Assembly: GCF_010725725.1 (NCBI RefSeq)
Contig: NZ_AP022599.1
Span: 1,674,001-1,738,000, forward strand
Direction: 5' to 3'
Length of the DNA stretch: 64,000 nucleotides
From: Mycolicibacterium pulveris
Lineage (GTDB): Bacteria > Actinomycetota > Actinomycetes > Mycobacteriales > Mycobacteriaceae
Numbering within the stretch: position 1 is the first letter of the stretch; each line of letters begins with the position of its first letter. Position numbers and translations under genes: made by a program. Shown piece by piece: positions 1 through 7,805 of this stretch. Below the pieces are notes generated by a model that ran no database searches, was not told the origin of the DNA, and worked only from the letters and a program-made list of their open reading frames with translations.

Positions 1-1169
1 GCCAGCCGGATCGCCTCCGCGACGCTGGCCACCTTCATGATCGGCAGCGTCGGTCCGAACGTCTCCTCGGTCATGCACGCCATCGAGTGGTCGACGTCCA
101 CCAGCACGGTCGGCGGATAGAAGCTGCCGGGACCGCCGGGCCGCTTGCCGCCGGTGAGCACTCTGGCGCCCGCGGCCACGGCCTCGCGGACGTGGCGCTC
201 GGTCACCTCCACCTGGCTGTCATCGATCAGCGAGCCGAAGTCATATCCTTCGCCCGCGCCCACCTTGAGGTTCTCCACCGCGCGCACGACCGCGTCGACG
301 AACTCGTCGTACACCGGCTCCAGCACGTACACCCGCTCCACCGACACGCAGGTCTGGCCGGCGTTGAACATCGCGCCCCACACCGCCGCGTTGGCCGCCA
401 ACTCGATGTCGGCGTCCTCTAGGACGATCATCGGGTCCTTGCCGCCCAGCTCCAGGCTGACCGGGGTGAGCCGGCGCGCGGCCCGCTCCATCACCTTCGC
501 CCCCGTCGCGCTGGAGCCGGTGAAGTGGATGTAGTCGGAGTTGTCGACGACGGCCTCGACCGCCTCCCGGGCGCCCTGCACGATTCCCATCACCTCCGGT
601 GCTCCCGAATCCAGCCAGCCGCGCAGCAGCAGCTCGGCGGTCAACGGGGTGCGTTCGGACGGTTTCAGCAACACCGCGCAGCCGGCCGCCAGCGCCGCGA
701 GGGCGTCCATCAGCAGGTTGGCCACCGGATAGTTCCACGGCGCGACGATGCCGACCACCGGATACGGTCGGTAGTGCACCTCGACCTTCTTGATCGCCAG
801 GAACGGCAGCGCCGCGGGCCGGGTCTCCGGTGCCAGCGCCTTCTCCATCGTCTTGATGTAGTAGGAGGCGATCATGATCAGCAGCGGCACCTCCTGGGCG
901 GCGTCGGTGGCCGACTTGCCGGTCTCCTTGATCAGCAGCGACTCGATCTCGTCGCGGTGCTCGCCCATCCACACCGCGTACCGGGCCAGCACCTTGGCCC
1001 GCCCCTTGGGGCCGCGGGCTTCCCACTGCTTCTGCGCGTCGCGCAGCCTCGCGGCCACCCGTGGCACGTCGGCGGGGTCGGTCCAGCGCACGGTGCCGGC
1101 GACCGCGCCGGTCGCGGGGTTGCGGACGGTTCCGGTATCTGGCAGCTCAACATCGGGCGTGGCAGTCAT
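1..1169 (-). CDS. Aldehyde dehydrogenase family protein (C-terminus cut by window edge)
   Basis: NAD(P)-dependent oxidation of an aldehyde to a carboxylic acid; the substrate cannot be told from sequence. About 389 codons are visible, read from the reverse complement, and the C-terminal part lies outside the window. Visible family motifs are the catalytic-base motif LELGGKDP with Glu240, the nucleophile motif GQTCVSVER with Cys274 (the usual 34-residue spacing), an IVAPWNYPV segment before the cofactor site, and FTGSSATG. The start is ATG at 1167-1169. No ribosome-binding site is visible, but TAGCAT lies 6 nt upstream (1176-1181), suggesting a leaderless transcript. It is the last visible gene of a minus-strand run with a PAP2 phosphatase and a DinB protein. 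Family certain, substrate unknown. Confidence 0.9.
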   Translation of the reverse strand, partial: MTATPDVELPDTGTVRNPATGAVAGTVRWTDPADVPRVAARLRDAQKQWEARGPKGRAKVLARYAVWMGEHRDEIESLLIKETGKSATDAAQEVPLLIMIASYYIKTMEKALAPETRPAALPFLAIKKVEVHYRPYPVVGIVAPWNYPVANLLMDALAALAAGCAVLLKPSERTPLTAELLLRGWLDSGAPEVMGIVQGAREAVEAVVDNSDYIHFTGSSATGAKVMERAARRLTPVSLELGGKDPMIVLEDADIELAANAAVWGAMFNAGQTCVSVERVYVLEPVYDEFVDAVVRAVENLKVGAGEGYDFGSLIDDSQVEVTERHVREAVAAGARVLTGGKRPGGPGSFYPPTVLVDVDHSMACMTEETFGPTLPIMKVASVAEAIRL

Positions 1170-1175
1170 AGCCCC

Positions 1176-1181
1176 ATGCTA
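1176..1181 (-). promoter_or_regulatory. -10 box of leaderless aldehyde dehydrogenase gene
   Basis: TAGCAT (minus strand) lies 6 nt before the ATG; it contains the TAG stop of the PAP2 gene. Confidence 0.5.
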
Positions 1182-1745
1182 GCCACCTCGTGTGATCCAT
1201 ATCGCACGCGTGTTGACACGTGTCAAGTCACGTTCGGCGAGCAGCGCCGCGAGGCAGACCAGCGACGTTCCCAGCAGCACCCCGCCGATCGTGTCGGTGA
1301 AGTAGTGAAAGGTCGTGCCGACCCCGATCACCGCCAGCCCGACATACAACGCCGCGAACACCCACGCCCACAGGGCGTAGCCGGTCACCAACACGAACAG
1401 GCCCAGCACGACGGTCGTCGTCGTGATGTGCCCACTCGGGTAGGCCAGGCCGCCGCCCTTGTCGCGACCGAACAGGGGCTTGATCAGCTGCACCAGCAGG
1501 TAGGCGCCGTACGGCAGCACCGTCGCGACGGCGGCCAACCGCCACCGCCGCCGATACAGCGCAAAGCCCACCACGGCCGCCCCGACGATGATCAGCGCCA
1601 GCGGGTTCGTGAACCCCTGCAGGTCGCGGGTCGGGCTGTGGCTGTAGCGGTGAAACCAGTCATCCAGGCCGGTGCTCGATTTGCCGACTGCCCAGCCGAG
1701 CAGCACCATCGCAAGCAAACCGACCGGCGGCCACCACCGGATCAC
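1179..1745 (-). CDS. PAP2-type membrane phosphatase
   Basis: Predicted integral-membrane lipid or polyprenyl phosphate phosphatase of the PAP2 (phosphatidic acid phosphatase 2) superfamily, 188 aa. The three phosphatase motifs can be followed: Lys89 to Arg94 (KPLFGRD), PSGH at 103-106, and His147 with Asp151 in TTFHYFTDTIGG. The third motif has Thr-Thr where many members have Ser-Arg, so it is slightly divergent. Five or six hydrophobic segments are visible. The ATG overlaps the stop of the upstream DinB gene by 4 nt, implying translational coupling. Its TAG stop lies inside the TAGCAT hexamer proposed as the -10 box of the following aldehyde dehydrogenase. The physiological substrate is unknown. 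Confidence 0.85.
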   Translation of the reverse strand: MIRWWPPVGLLAMVLLGWAVGKSSTGLDDWFHRYSHSPTRDLQGFTNPLALIIVGAAVVGFALYRRRWRLAAVATVLPYGAYLLVQLIKPLFGRDKGGGLAYPSGHITTTTVVLGLFVLVTGYALWAWVFAALYVGLAVIGVGTTFHYFTDTIGGVLLGTSLVCLAALLAERDLTRVNTRAIWITRGG

Positions 1746-2257
1746 GCAATGCCGCGCAGGTAGGCGGCGGCGCCGAGGTGCTGGGCGGCGTCGTCGACGA
1801 TGCTCACCAGCCGCACCCCCGCGGTCACCGGCGGATCCCAGTTCGGGTCGACGACGCGGCCGAGCTCGCCGGGCGTCACCGACGCGATGTACTCGAGCGT
1901 CATCTTGTGCACCGCGCGGTAGTAACCGGCGAGCAGGTCGGCCGGCGCGCGCACCTTGGCGACCTCTTCCGGGCCGTGCCCGTAGCCCATCGCGTCGCGC
2001 GGAAGGTCGAGGTTGAACCGGTCGACCCAGCCGTCGCGCAACCAGACTTGCTCGGTGCCCGCGATCGCACAGATCTGCAAATCCTGTTGTCGCGCGCTGT
2101 GCCAGATCAACCAGGAGATGCTGTTGGCCTCCTGAGTCGGGCGGTAGAACGCGACCTCGTCGGTCAGCCCGTCGGTCAGCTCCTCGACGTGCTCGATCTG
2201 CCGGGTGAACATGTCGCGCAGCAGCTCACGCACCGCCGAGACATCAGAGTCAGCCAT
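1742..2257 (-). CDS. DinB-superfamily protein (DUF664-like)
   Basis: 171-aa four-helix-bundle protein of the DinB/YfiT superfamily, which includes mycothiol-dependent enzymes and metal-binding proteins of unknown activity. Histidines placed as potential metal ligands are seen near residue 23 (IEHVEEL), near 52 (IWHSARQQD) and near 160 (DDAAQHLG), the usual three-His pattern. No reaction can be assigned. The start is ATG 2255-2257. No Shine-Dalgarno is present, but TACCTT lies 7 nt upstream (2265-2270), consistent with a leaderless mRNA. The stop overlaps the PAP2 start by 4 nt. A mycothiol-linked role would be plausible in an actinobacterium, but that is inference. Confidence 0.8.
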   Translation of the reverse strand: MADSDVSAVRELLRDMFTRQIEHVEELTDGLTDEVAFYRPTQEANSISWLIWHSARQQDLQICAIAGTEQVWLRDGWVDRFNLDLPRDAMGYGHGPEEVAKVRAPADLLAGYYRAVHKMTLEYIASVTPGELGRVVDPNWDPPVTAGVRLVSIVDDAAQHLGAAAYLRGIA

Positions 2258-2264
2258 ATCCCCG

Positions 2265-2270
2265 AAGGTA
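2265..2270 (-). promoter_or_regulatory. -10 box of leaderless DinB-family gene
   Basis: TACCTT (minus strand) lies 7 nt before the ATG, just before the stop codon region of the VOC gene. No ribosome-binding site. Confidence 0.5.
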
Positions 2271-2271
2271 C

Positions 2272-2664
2272 TCAGTCCGCCGCGGGCTGCGCGCCGTGAA
2301 AGACGGCCTCGATGTTATTGCCGTCCGGATCACGCACGAACCCGCCGTAGTAACCCGGGTGGTACTCCGGCCACAGCCGCGGAGCGTGCAGCGACTCGGC
2401 ACCGGCCTTCAGCGCGGCGTCGTAGAAGGCGTGCACGGCGTCGGTATCGGCGGCCTGGAACGCGAAGTGCACCTCGCGGTTGGGGCCCGCCGCATCGCCC
2501 GCGTGCATGTCGGCGATCCAGAAATCCGGCTTGCCGTCCCTGCCGTAGCCGATGGCCACCTGATAGTCCAGCTGCCTGGTGTAACCGAGCACGCCCAGCA
2601 CCCGGTCGTAGAACGCCTTCGACTTCTCGAAGTCCGCACAGTTGATTCCGAAGTGGTCGATCAC
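2272..2664 (-). CDS. VOC-family (glyoxalase/bleomycin-resistance-like) protein
   Basis: 130-aa single-module vicinal-oxygen-chelate protein. It begins IDHFGINCADFEKSKAFYD, the usual first beta-strand with a metal-ligand His, and ends with FVRDPDGNNIEAVFH, the usual last strand with a Glu ligand. The substrate is unknown; members include glyoxalases, dioxygenases and antibiotic-binding proteins. A longer reading frame exists upstream, but GTG at 2662-2664 is chosen because the domain starts there and because TACGAT sits exactly 6 nt upstream (2671-2676 on the minus strand), the leaderless layout. The gene diverges from the amidohydrolase at 2687 with only 22 bp between the start codons. Confidence 0.85.
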   Translation of the reverse strand: MIDHFGINCADFEKSKAFYDRVLGVLGYTRQLDYQVAIGYGRDGKPDFWIADMHAGDAAGPNREVHFAFQAADTDAVHAFYDAALKAGAESLHAPRLWPEYHPGYYGGFVRDPDGNNIEAVFHGAQPAAD

Positions 2665-2670
2665 CGGCTC

Positions 2671-2680
2671 ATCGTAGATT
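2671..2680. promoter_or_regulatory. Two overlapping divergent -10 boxes
   Basis: TAGATT (2675-2680, plus) lies 6 nt before the amidohydrolase ATG and TACGAT (2671-2676, minus) lies 6 nt before the VOC GTG. They overlap by two bases, so both polymerases cannot bind at once and each -35 would lie in the other gene. Confidence 0.6.
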
Positions 2681-2686
2681 CGAGGT

Positions 2687-4405
2687 ATGAAATACGACCT
2701 CGTGATCCGCGGCGGCACCATCGTCGACGGCCTCGGCGGCGAACCCTACGTCGGCGACGTGGCTGTCTCGAACGGGAGAATTGCCGCGGTGGGCACGGTG
2801 GACGGTGCCGGCACGCGGGAGCTCGACGCGACCGGACTGCTGGTCACCCCGGGGTTCGTCGACCTGCACACCCACTACGACGGCCAAGCCGTCTGGTCGG
2901 ACCGGCTCACCCCGTCCTCGGCACACGGCGTCACGACGGCGGTGATGGGCAACTGCGGCGTCGGGTTCGCCCCGTGCCGCCCCGAGGACCACGACGTGCT
3001 GGTCGACGTGATGGCCGGGGTCGAGGACATCCCCGGCGTGGTGATGGTCGACGGGCTGCCGTGGACCTGGGAGACGTTCCCGGAGTTCCTCGACGCGCTG
3101 GACGCGCGACACCGCGACATCGACGTGGCCGCGCTGCTGCCGCACTCCCCGCTGCGGGTGTACGTGATGGGCCAGCGCGGAGTCGACCGCGAACCGGCCA
3201 CCCCGGAGGACCTCGCGTTGATGCGCAAGCTCGCCGCCGAAGCGGTCCAGGTGGGGGCGCTCGGGTTCGCGTCGTCGCGGTTCACGCTGCACAAGACCCA
3301 GAGCGGGCGGCCGATTCCGAGCTACGATGCCGACCGCGCCGAGATCGAGGCGATCGCGCGCGGCGTCGACGACGCCGGCGGCGGGCTGATCCAGTTCGTG
3401 CCCGACCTCGTCGCCGGTGACTACGAGCCGGTGCTGCAGACGGTGTTCGACGTCGCCGAGGATGTCGGTCTACCGGTGACGTTCACCTTGGCCATCGGCA
3501 ACGCCGGCGACCCGTTCTACGTCGACGCGCTCACCATGGTCGAGAAGGCCAACGCTGGGGGCGGCGACATCAGCGCGCAGATCTTCCCGCGCCCGATCGG
3601 GCTGGTGCTGGGACTGGAACTGTCGGGCAACCCGTTCGTGACGTATCCGAGTTACCAGCAGATCGCCGGTCTGCCGCTGGCCGAGAAGGTTGCCGAGATG
3701 CGCAAACCCGAAGTGCGCGAACGCATCCTGGCCGACAAGCCGGCATCCGACGGGCATCCGCTGATGTTCGCCGCGCAGGCTTTCGAGTGGATGTTCCCGC
3801 TTGGCGATCCGCCGAACTACGAGCCGCCGCGGTCGGAGAGCATCGCCAGCCGCGCCCGCGCCCGCGGCGTCAGCCCGCTCGAGGAGGCCTACGACCGGCT
3901 GCTCGACGACGACGGCCACGCCATGCTGCTGGTCACGCTGGCCAACTTCCGTGACGGCAGCCTGGACACGGTGGCGGAGTTGATCCGTCGCGATGACGTC
4001 GTGCTGGGCCTCGGCGACGGCGGCGCACACTACGGAATGATCTGTGACGCAAGCTTTCCCACGTACATGTTGGCGCACTGGACTCGTGACCGCGCGTCGG
4101 GGCGGCTGACGGTGGCCGAGGCGGTGCGCGAGCTGACGTCGGTGCCCGCGCGGGTGGCGGGCCTGGCCGACCGTGGCCGCATCGCGGTGGGGTACAAGGC
4201 CGATCTCAACGTCATCGACCACGACGCGGTGCGCCTGCACCGGCCCGTCGTCACCTACGATCTGCCCGCCGGGGGTCGACGCCTGGACCAGGGCGCCGAC
4301 GGCTATGTCGCGACCATCGTGTCGGGCGAGATCATCGCCGAGAACGGGGTCCCGACCGCCGCGCGGCCCGGGCGGTTGATCCGCGGCCGCCAGCCCGCAC
4401 CCTGA
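2687..4405 (+). CDS. N-acyl-D-amino-acid deacylase-type amidohydrolase
   Basis: 572-aa metal-dependent amidohydrolase resembling D-aminoacylases (COG3653), which remove the acyl group from N-acyl-D-amino acids. The composite beta-sandwich begins YDLVIRGGTIVDG. The metal-binding HTHYD is at 61-65, and GNCGVG at 89-93 carries Cys90, which is a metal ligand in D-aminoacylases. The C-terminus has LGDGGAHYG and the returning sandwich strands (GYKADLNVID). The ATG is supported by TAGATT exactly 6 nt upstream (2675-2680), so the mRNA is probably leaderless. The stop lies 6 bp from the stop of the convergent exported protein. True substrate unknown; dihydropyrimidinase-like or other amide hydrolysis is possible. 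Confidence 0.88.
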   Translation: MKYDLVIRGGTIVDGLGGEPYVGDVAVSNGRIAAVGTVDGAGTRELDATGLLVTPGFVDLHTHYDGQAVWSDRLTPSSAHGVTTAVMGNCGVGFAPCRPEDHDVLVDVMAGVEDIPGVVMVDGLPWTWETFPEFLDALDARHRDIDVAALLPHSPLRVYVMGQRGVDREPATPEDLALMRKLAAEAVQVGALGFASSRFTLHKTQSGRPIPSYDADRAEIEAIARGVDDAGGGLIQFVPDLVAGDYEPVLQTVFDVAEDVGLPVTFTLAIGNAGDPFYVDALTMVEKANAGGGDISAQIFPRPIGLVLGLELSGNPFVTYPSYQQIAGLPLAEKVAEMRKPEVRERILADKPASDGHPLMFAAQAFEWMFPLGDPPNYEPPRSESIASRARARGVSPLEEAYDRLLDDDGHAMLLVTLANFRDGSLDTVAELIRRDDVVLGLGDGGAHYGMICDASFPTYMLAHWTRDRASGRLTVAEAVRELTSVPARVAGLADRGRIAVGYKADLNVIDHDAVRLHRPVVTYDLPAGGRRLDQGADGYVATIVSGEIIAENGVPTAARPGRLIRGRQPAP

Positions 4406-4411
4406 AGCCGC

Positions 4412-5668
4412 TCAGGCCGCCTCCCCAGCGGGCTCGTCTGCGCCGGAATCGGTTTCGGCTGTGTCGTCGTCGGTGGGCTCGGGATCGGGCGTGACGGTCT
4501 CGTCCGGCTCCTCCGCAGCGTCGGTGACGACGACGGTCTCGAGTTCATCGGCGGTCTCGCCGGGAACGAACTTGTTGCCCGGCGTGATGTCGAGGCCCAA
4601 GGTGCTCGCCGGGGGTGAGTTCAGCTCGTCTTCGGCGAGTGGTTCTGCCGCCTCCTCGACCTCACCCTGCTCGACCTCACCCTGCTCGACCTCCGCGCTC
4701 ACCGGCATCGGCGCCGCGGGCTGCTCATCAGAGACATCTCCCGAGGTTGAAACCTGTTCGGCCGCAGCCACTTCCACTGCCGCAGGCGCGTTGAGCTCGG
4801 AGAGCGGGTTGATCGGTGTCGGCAGCACGCTCAGCGTCTCGTTGATCGCATCGAAAACGGCCGACGTGATGTCTGACGCCAAGTCGCCGATCGGTCCGGG
4901 AAGAGACGACACCGGCGAGACGAGATCCCCGATCAGCTCACCGAGCAACCCGTTGGAGGACAGCAGCACGTGCGCCAGGCCGCTGAGCAAGCCCGGAACG
5001 GTGCCGGGGTTCGCGAGCGCCACCTCCACCGCGGCCTCCAGGTAGGCAGGCAGTGAAACGGCGTAGAGCGTCGCGGTTAAGGCAAGTCTCGCCGGCAGAA
5101 GCAGGCCCTGGTTGAGGGCGAACATGGTCTTGCCGAGGTCCGTCAGCCGGAAGTCGATGTAGGCGTCCGCGCCGGGGTCCGGGTCCGGCAGGCCCGCCGC
5201 GATGAACTCACCGAAGGCGTCGGCGAGCTCATTGATCGCGTTGCCGACGCCCGTTGCGAGGGGCGGCGGGAGTACGCCGGCAAAGATGAGCAGGACTTCC
5301 CTGATCGCGCCGGGGTATGAGGCCGCCGGGACCCCGTCGGACGGGTTCACGTACCGCTGCACCAACAGGCTGAACACGCTGGGCGCGACCGCTGGGGACC
5401 GCGCGGCAACCACGGCGGTCGCGGCCAACTCGAACGGCAGGGAGAGGGTCGCCAGGACCGGGATGTAGAGGCCCTGCGCGGCCCCTCCGGCGATGACGCC
5501 CGCGTCGTAGAGGATTTCGGTGACCACCGAGACGTTGGCCACCTCCGCGGTGACCGCGGTGGGCCGGCGATCTTCGGGGACGTCGACGGCGGTCCCGGTC
5601 GCAGCAAGTCCGGCGGCTAGAAGCGCCGCGGCCAGCTTGGTCGGGAGCGGACGGGTAGATGCATACAT
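4412..5668 (-). CDS. Exported GNKFVPG-motif protein, paralog A
   Basis: 418-aa protein of unrecognised family, clearly paralogous to the gene just upstream (5919-7226). It starts with RPLPTKLAAALLAAG, a positively charged hydrophobic leader predicting export, followed by an Ala/Val-rich region with VPEDRRPTAVTAEVA. A mostly helical middle contains LLVQRYVNPS and a VPGLLSGL segment, both matched in paralog B. The last ~110 residues are Pro/Glu/Asp-rich and low-complexity, with a short EVEQG tandem repeat (DNA 4655-4693). Before the acidic tail is GNKFVPG, identical in paralog B. Start chosen at ATG 5666-5668 because GGGGGAGA lies just upstream. Function unknown. The style resembles mycobacterial PE/PPE-associated exported proteins, but no PE or PPE signature is present. 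Confidence 0.8.
   Translation of the reverse strand: MYASTRPLPTKLAAALLAAGLAATGTAVDVPEDRRPTAVTAEVANVSVVTEILYDAGVIAGGAAQGLYIPVLATLSLPFELAATAVVAARSPAVAPSVFSLLVQRYVNPSDGVPAASYPGAIREVLLIFAGVLPPPLATGVGNAINELADAFGEFIAAGLPDPDPGADAYIDFRLTDLGKTMFALNQGLLLPARLALTATLYAVSLPAYLEAAVEVALANPGTVPGLLSGLAHVLLSSNGLLGELIGDLVSPVSSLPGPIGDLASDITSAVFDAINETLSVLPTPINPLSELNAPAAVEVAAAEQVSTSGDVSDEQPAAPMPVSAEVEQGEVEQGEVEEAAEPLAEDELNSPPASTLGLDITPGNKFVPGETADELETVVVTDAAEEPDETVTPDPEPTDDDTAETDSGADEPAGEAA
4655..4693 (-). repeat. 15-bp tandem repeat inside paralog A
   Basis: Two exact 15-bp units (CTCGACCTCACCCTG on the plus strand, 4655-4669 and 4670-4684) followed by a 9-bp partial copy. On the coding strand they encode repeated V-E-Q-G-E in the acidic linker. 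In-frame repeat of this size could vary in copy number by slippage. Confidence 0.85.
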
Positions 5669-5764
5669 CACTCTCCCCCTCGAGTAGAGAACTCGTGAGC
5701 CCGTTGCCGACTCACACCTGATGCACGCAGAGTACGACTGCAATAAACGCCCGCGTAAGTATTG

Positions 5765-5776
5765 GGCAAATTTGCC
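5765..5776. promoter_or_regulatory. 12-bp perfect palindrome upstream of paralog A
   Basis: GGCAAATTTGCC reads the same on both strands and lies about 97 bp upstream of the paralog A start, in a 250-bp AT-richer gap. Operator-like, but no regulator is identified. Confidence 0.4.
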
Positions 5777-5789
5777 AGCACGAGATTTT

Positions 5790-5803
5790 CTTGCGTTCGC
5801 AAG
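5790..5803. promoter_or_regulatory. Inverted repeat upstream of paralog A
   Basis: CTTGCG and CGCAAG separated by TT form a perfect inverted repeat about 122 bp upstream of the paralog A start. It may be an operator; nothing in the window identifies a cognate regulator. Confidence 0.35.
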
Positions 5804-5870
5804 CGATATATCAAGTGCCGCTAAGGAAATCAGCTTCAGTTGCTGCCCAAGTCAGGTGCTGTCAACGAAA

Positions 5871-5901
5871 AGGCCCGGTCCCCAGAGGGGGGACCGGGCC
5901 T
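5871..5901 (-). terminator. Intrinsic terminator after paralog B
   Basis: A 13-bp perfect GC-rich stem (5871-5883 with 5889-5901) with a 5-nt loop begins 18 bp past the paralog B stop codon. On the minus strand it is followed by TTTTCG. It separates paralog B from the paralog A promoter region, so the two paralogs are probably separate transcription units. Confidence 0.8.
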
Positions 5902-5918
5902 CTCGCGCGGTTATCGGA

Positions 5919-7226
5919 TCAGGCGGCCGCTCCGCCTTCGTTTGCACCCGAGTCGGAACCGTCCGCGTCGTCGGCGTCGTCGTCACTCGACTCCGGATCG
6001 GCGGGGGCGGGGCTTTCCGGCTCCTCGGTCGGGTCGCCGCCCGTGCCCTCATCGGCCGGTTCAGTGCCACCGCCGGGTACGAACTTGTTGCCCTGCTTGA
6101 CATTTTCCGAACCTGACACCGAGAGCGTCTCAGCGTCGTCATCCGTGGACTCCGAGTCGTCGGTAACCTCGTCCGTTCCGTCCTCCGCGTCGTCGGCGCC
6201 ACCGTCGGTGTCCTCGCCGGACGTCGACCCCAGGGCCTGAATGCCGGTGTCGCCTTCACCCTGTGGCTCGTCGGCCTCGTCGGTTTCGTCGGACGTCGCG
6301 GAAGCTTCACCCGCCGACTCGTCGCCCGCCGCCGAGGCCGTGGCCTCGTCGACGATCGGGCTGACCGGCGGCGGCAACAACTTCAACAGGTTGTCGACCA
6401 CTTGGTAGAACCCGTCTCGGAACTGCAGAGCGACGGCTCCGATCCCGGGCAGCGCCACGAACGGTTCGGTAAGGGGGCCGACGACGCCGCCGAGCAGACC
6501 GTACTCCGGGTTCGCTACTTGGTTCACCAAGTTGCTGAGCAGGCCGGGGATCTGGAGTGGGTTGCGCAGCGCCGCTTCGAAGGTCGCCTCCAAATTGACC
6601 GGCAGATAACCCAGGTAGCGCACGACGTTGCCAGCGGCGTCGATCTGCGATACCGCCGCAAGCTTGGCGGCGAAGATCAGGCCCCCGACGAAGGTGTCGT
6701 TCCAGAAGAACTGCGTCGCCAAGGCCCCCGGCGTGGAGTCTGGCAAATAGACGGAAAACGCCGTGTTGATCGCGGCTGAGAGGTCTAAGAGCCTGCTTAT
6801 CATCGGCCCGCTGATCGACGGCGGCAAGGCGCTGGCAAGGACTGCGAGCGACACCACAAGTTCCTGGGCATACGTTTCCCAGGGGTAGTCGAAGGACGGG
6901 TTCGCATAGTGCTGGATGAGCCAGCTGATCAGGCTCGACTCGAGGGCCGGGTCCTGCTGCCCGAGCAGCAATACGGTCCAGAGGTCGTACGGCAACGCGG
7001 CTTGCGCCTCGGCGAGGATCTGGAGCGTGTAGCTCGAGCCGGCCACGAGATTGCCGAAGTCCAAGAGGAGGTCGGTGACGATGGATGCCGGGGCCACCTC
7101 GGCGGTGATCGTCGGTGTCACCCGGTCATCGGGCACCTCGACGACGGCGGCCCCGGTCGAGACGACTCCGGCCGCCACGATGGCTGCTGCCAACTTGGTC
7201 GGCAGCGGGCGTGCGAACGTGTTCAA
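5919..7226 (-). CDS. Exported GNKFVPG-motif protein, paralog B
   Basis: 435-aa unrecognised exported protein, paralogous to 4412-5668. Shared blocks are ARPLPTKLAAA at the N-terminus, then VPDDR and TITAEVA, LIQHYANPS in the middle, and IPGLLSNL further on. GNKFVPG lies ~60 residues from the end, and the tail is Asp/Glu/Ser/Gly-rich. The N-terminal leader predicts Sec export; the acidic tail would be disordered. The start is TTG at 7224-7226, chosen because AGGGGGAAC precedes it and because it aligns with the start of paralog A. An in-frame ATG 36 bp upstream has no comparable signal. A strong terminator follows (5871-5901), and a large hyphenated palindrome lies upstream (7328-7358). Function unknown. 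Confidence 0.8.
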   Translation of the reverse strand: MNTFARPLPTKLAAAIVAAGVVSTGAAVVEVPDDRVTPTITAEVAPASIVTDLLLDFGNLVAGSSYTLQILAEAQAALPYDLWTVLLLGQQDPALESSLISWLIQHYANPSFDYPWETYAQELVVSLAVLASALPPSISGPMISRLLDLSAAINTAFSVYLPDSTPGALATQFFWNDTFVGGLIFAAKLAAVSQIDAAGNVVRYLGYLPVNLEATFEAALRNPLQIPGLLSNLVNQVANPEYGLLGGVVGPLTEPFVALPGIGAVALQFRDGFYQVVDNLLKLLPPPVSPIVDEATASAAGDESAGEASATSDETDEADEPQGEGDTGIQALGSTSGEDTDGGADDAEDGTDEVTDDSESTDDDAETLSVSGSENVKQGNKFVPGGGTEPADEGTGGDPTEEPESPAPADPESSDDDADDADGSDSGANEGGAAA

Positions 7227-7327
7227 TTGTTCCCCCTTACGGATCGGCTCGCGGGCTTCCACGAATCGGCGGCAAATGCCCCGCAGGGCAGCATACGGAA
7301 TCGTTCGACGCTTGCGTTAATTTTCTG

Positions 7328-7358
7328 GCAAACATTTTCGACGTGTCGAAAAGTTTGC
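7328..7358. promoter_or_regulatory. 31-bp hyphenated palindrome in divergent intergenic region
   Basis: Arms GCAAAC and TTTTCGAC (separated by one A) face GTCGAAAA and GTTTGC across a central GT, giving 14 paired positions per arm with one bulged base. It lies between paralog B (start 7226, minus) and the FMN-barrel gene (start 7431, plus). The core TTTTCGAC-GT-GTCGAAAA looks like a dimeric repressor site. A hairpin is also possible. No known mycobacterial operator was matched. Confidence 0.55.
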
Positions 7359-7430
7359 GGGGTTGAGCCGAGATGCATTCATCCGCCGGGGTGGTCGACC
7401 GGGTTGCTGAGCGGGGGGAAGATGAGGGTC

Positions 7431-7805
7431 ATGAGCGTGAAGGTGGACTTGGACCGGCTGGCCGACGCATTGAGCGATTTCGCATTCGCCTACCTGATCT
7501 CGGTCGGCGACGACTACCGTGCCCACACCGTCGCCGTCGACCCGACCCTCGCCGACGGCGTGCTCGACATCGGATCCGTCGGCAACACCACCCAGCGCAA
7601 CGTCACGGCACACGGCGACGTCACCGTGGTCTGGCCGCCGCGCGAACCCGGTGGCTACTCGTTGATCGTCGACGGCACCGGCAAGATCAGCGACAACAGG
7701 TTGCGGGTCTCGCCGACGCGTGCGGTGCTGCACCGCAAAGCGACTCCGGAGTCGCCCGCGACCAGCCCGGACTGCCTGCACGACTGCGTGCCGCTGAAAA
7801 AGTAA
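7431..7805 (+). CDS. FMN-binding split-barrel (pyridoxamine-phosphate-oxidase-like) protein
   Basis: 124-aa small flavin- or F420-type split-barrel protein of the pyridoxamine 5'-phosphate oxidase-like superfamily common in mycobacteria. It begins VKVDLDRLADAL and contains FAYLISVGDDYRAHTVAV, a typical first barrel strand, and the strand GGYSLIVDGTGKI. The C-terminus DCLHDCVPLKK is Cys-containing. Start chosen at ATG 7431; an in-frame ATG at 7422 preceded by GGGGGGAA is the alternative and would add three residues. It diverges from paralog B across a 204-bp region. The last 16 bp, including the stop codon, are repeated exactly 88 bp downstream. Substrate unknown. Confidence 0.8.
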   Translation: MSVKVDLDRLADALSDFAFAYLISVGDDYRAHTVAVDPTLADGVLDIGSVGNTTQRNVTAHGDVTVVWPPREPGGYSLIVDGTGKISDNRLRVSPTRAVLHRKATPESPATSPDCLHDCVPLKK

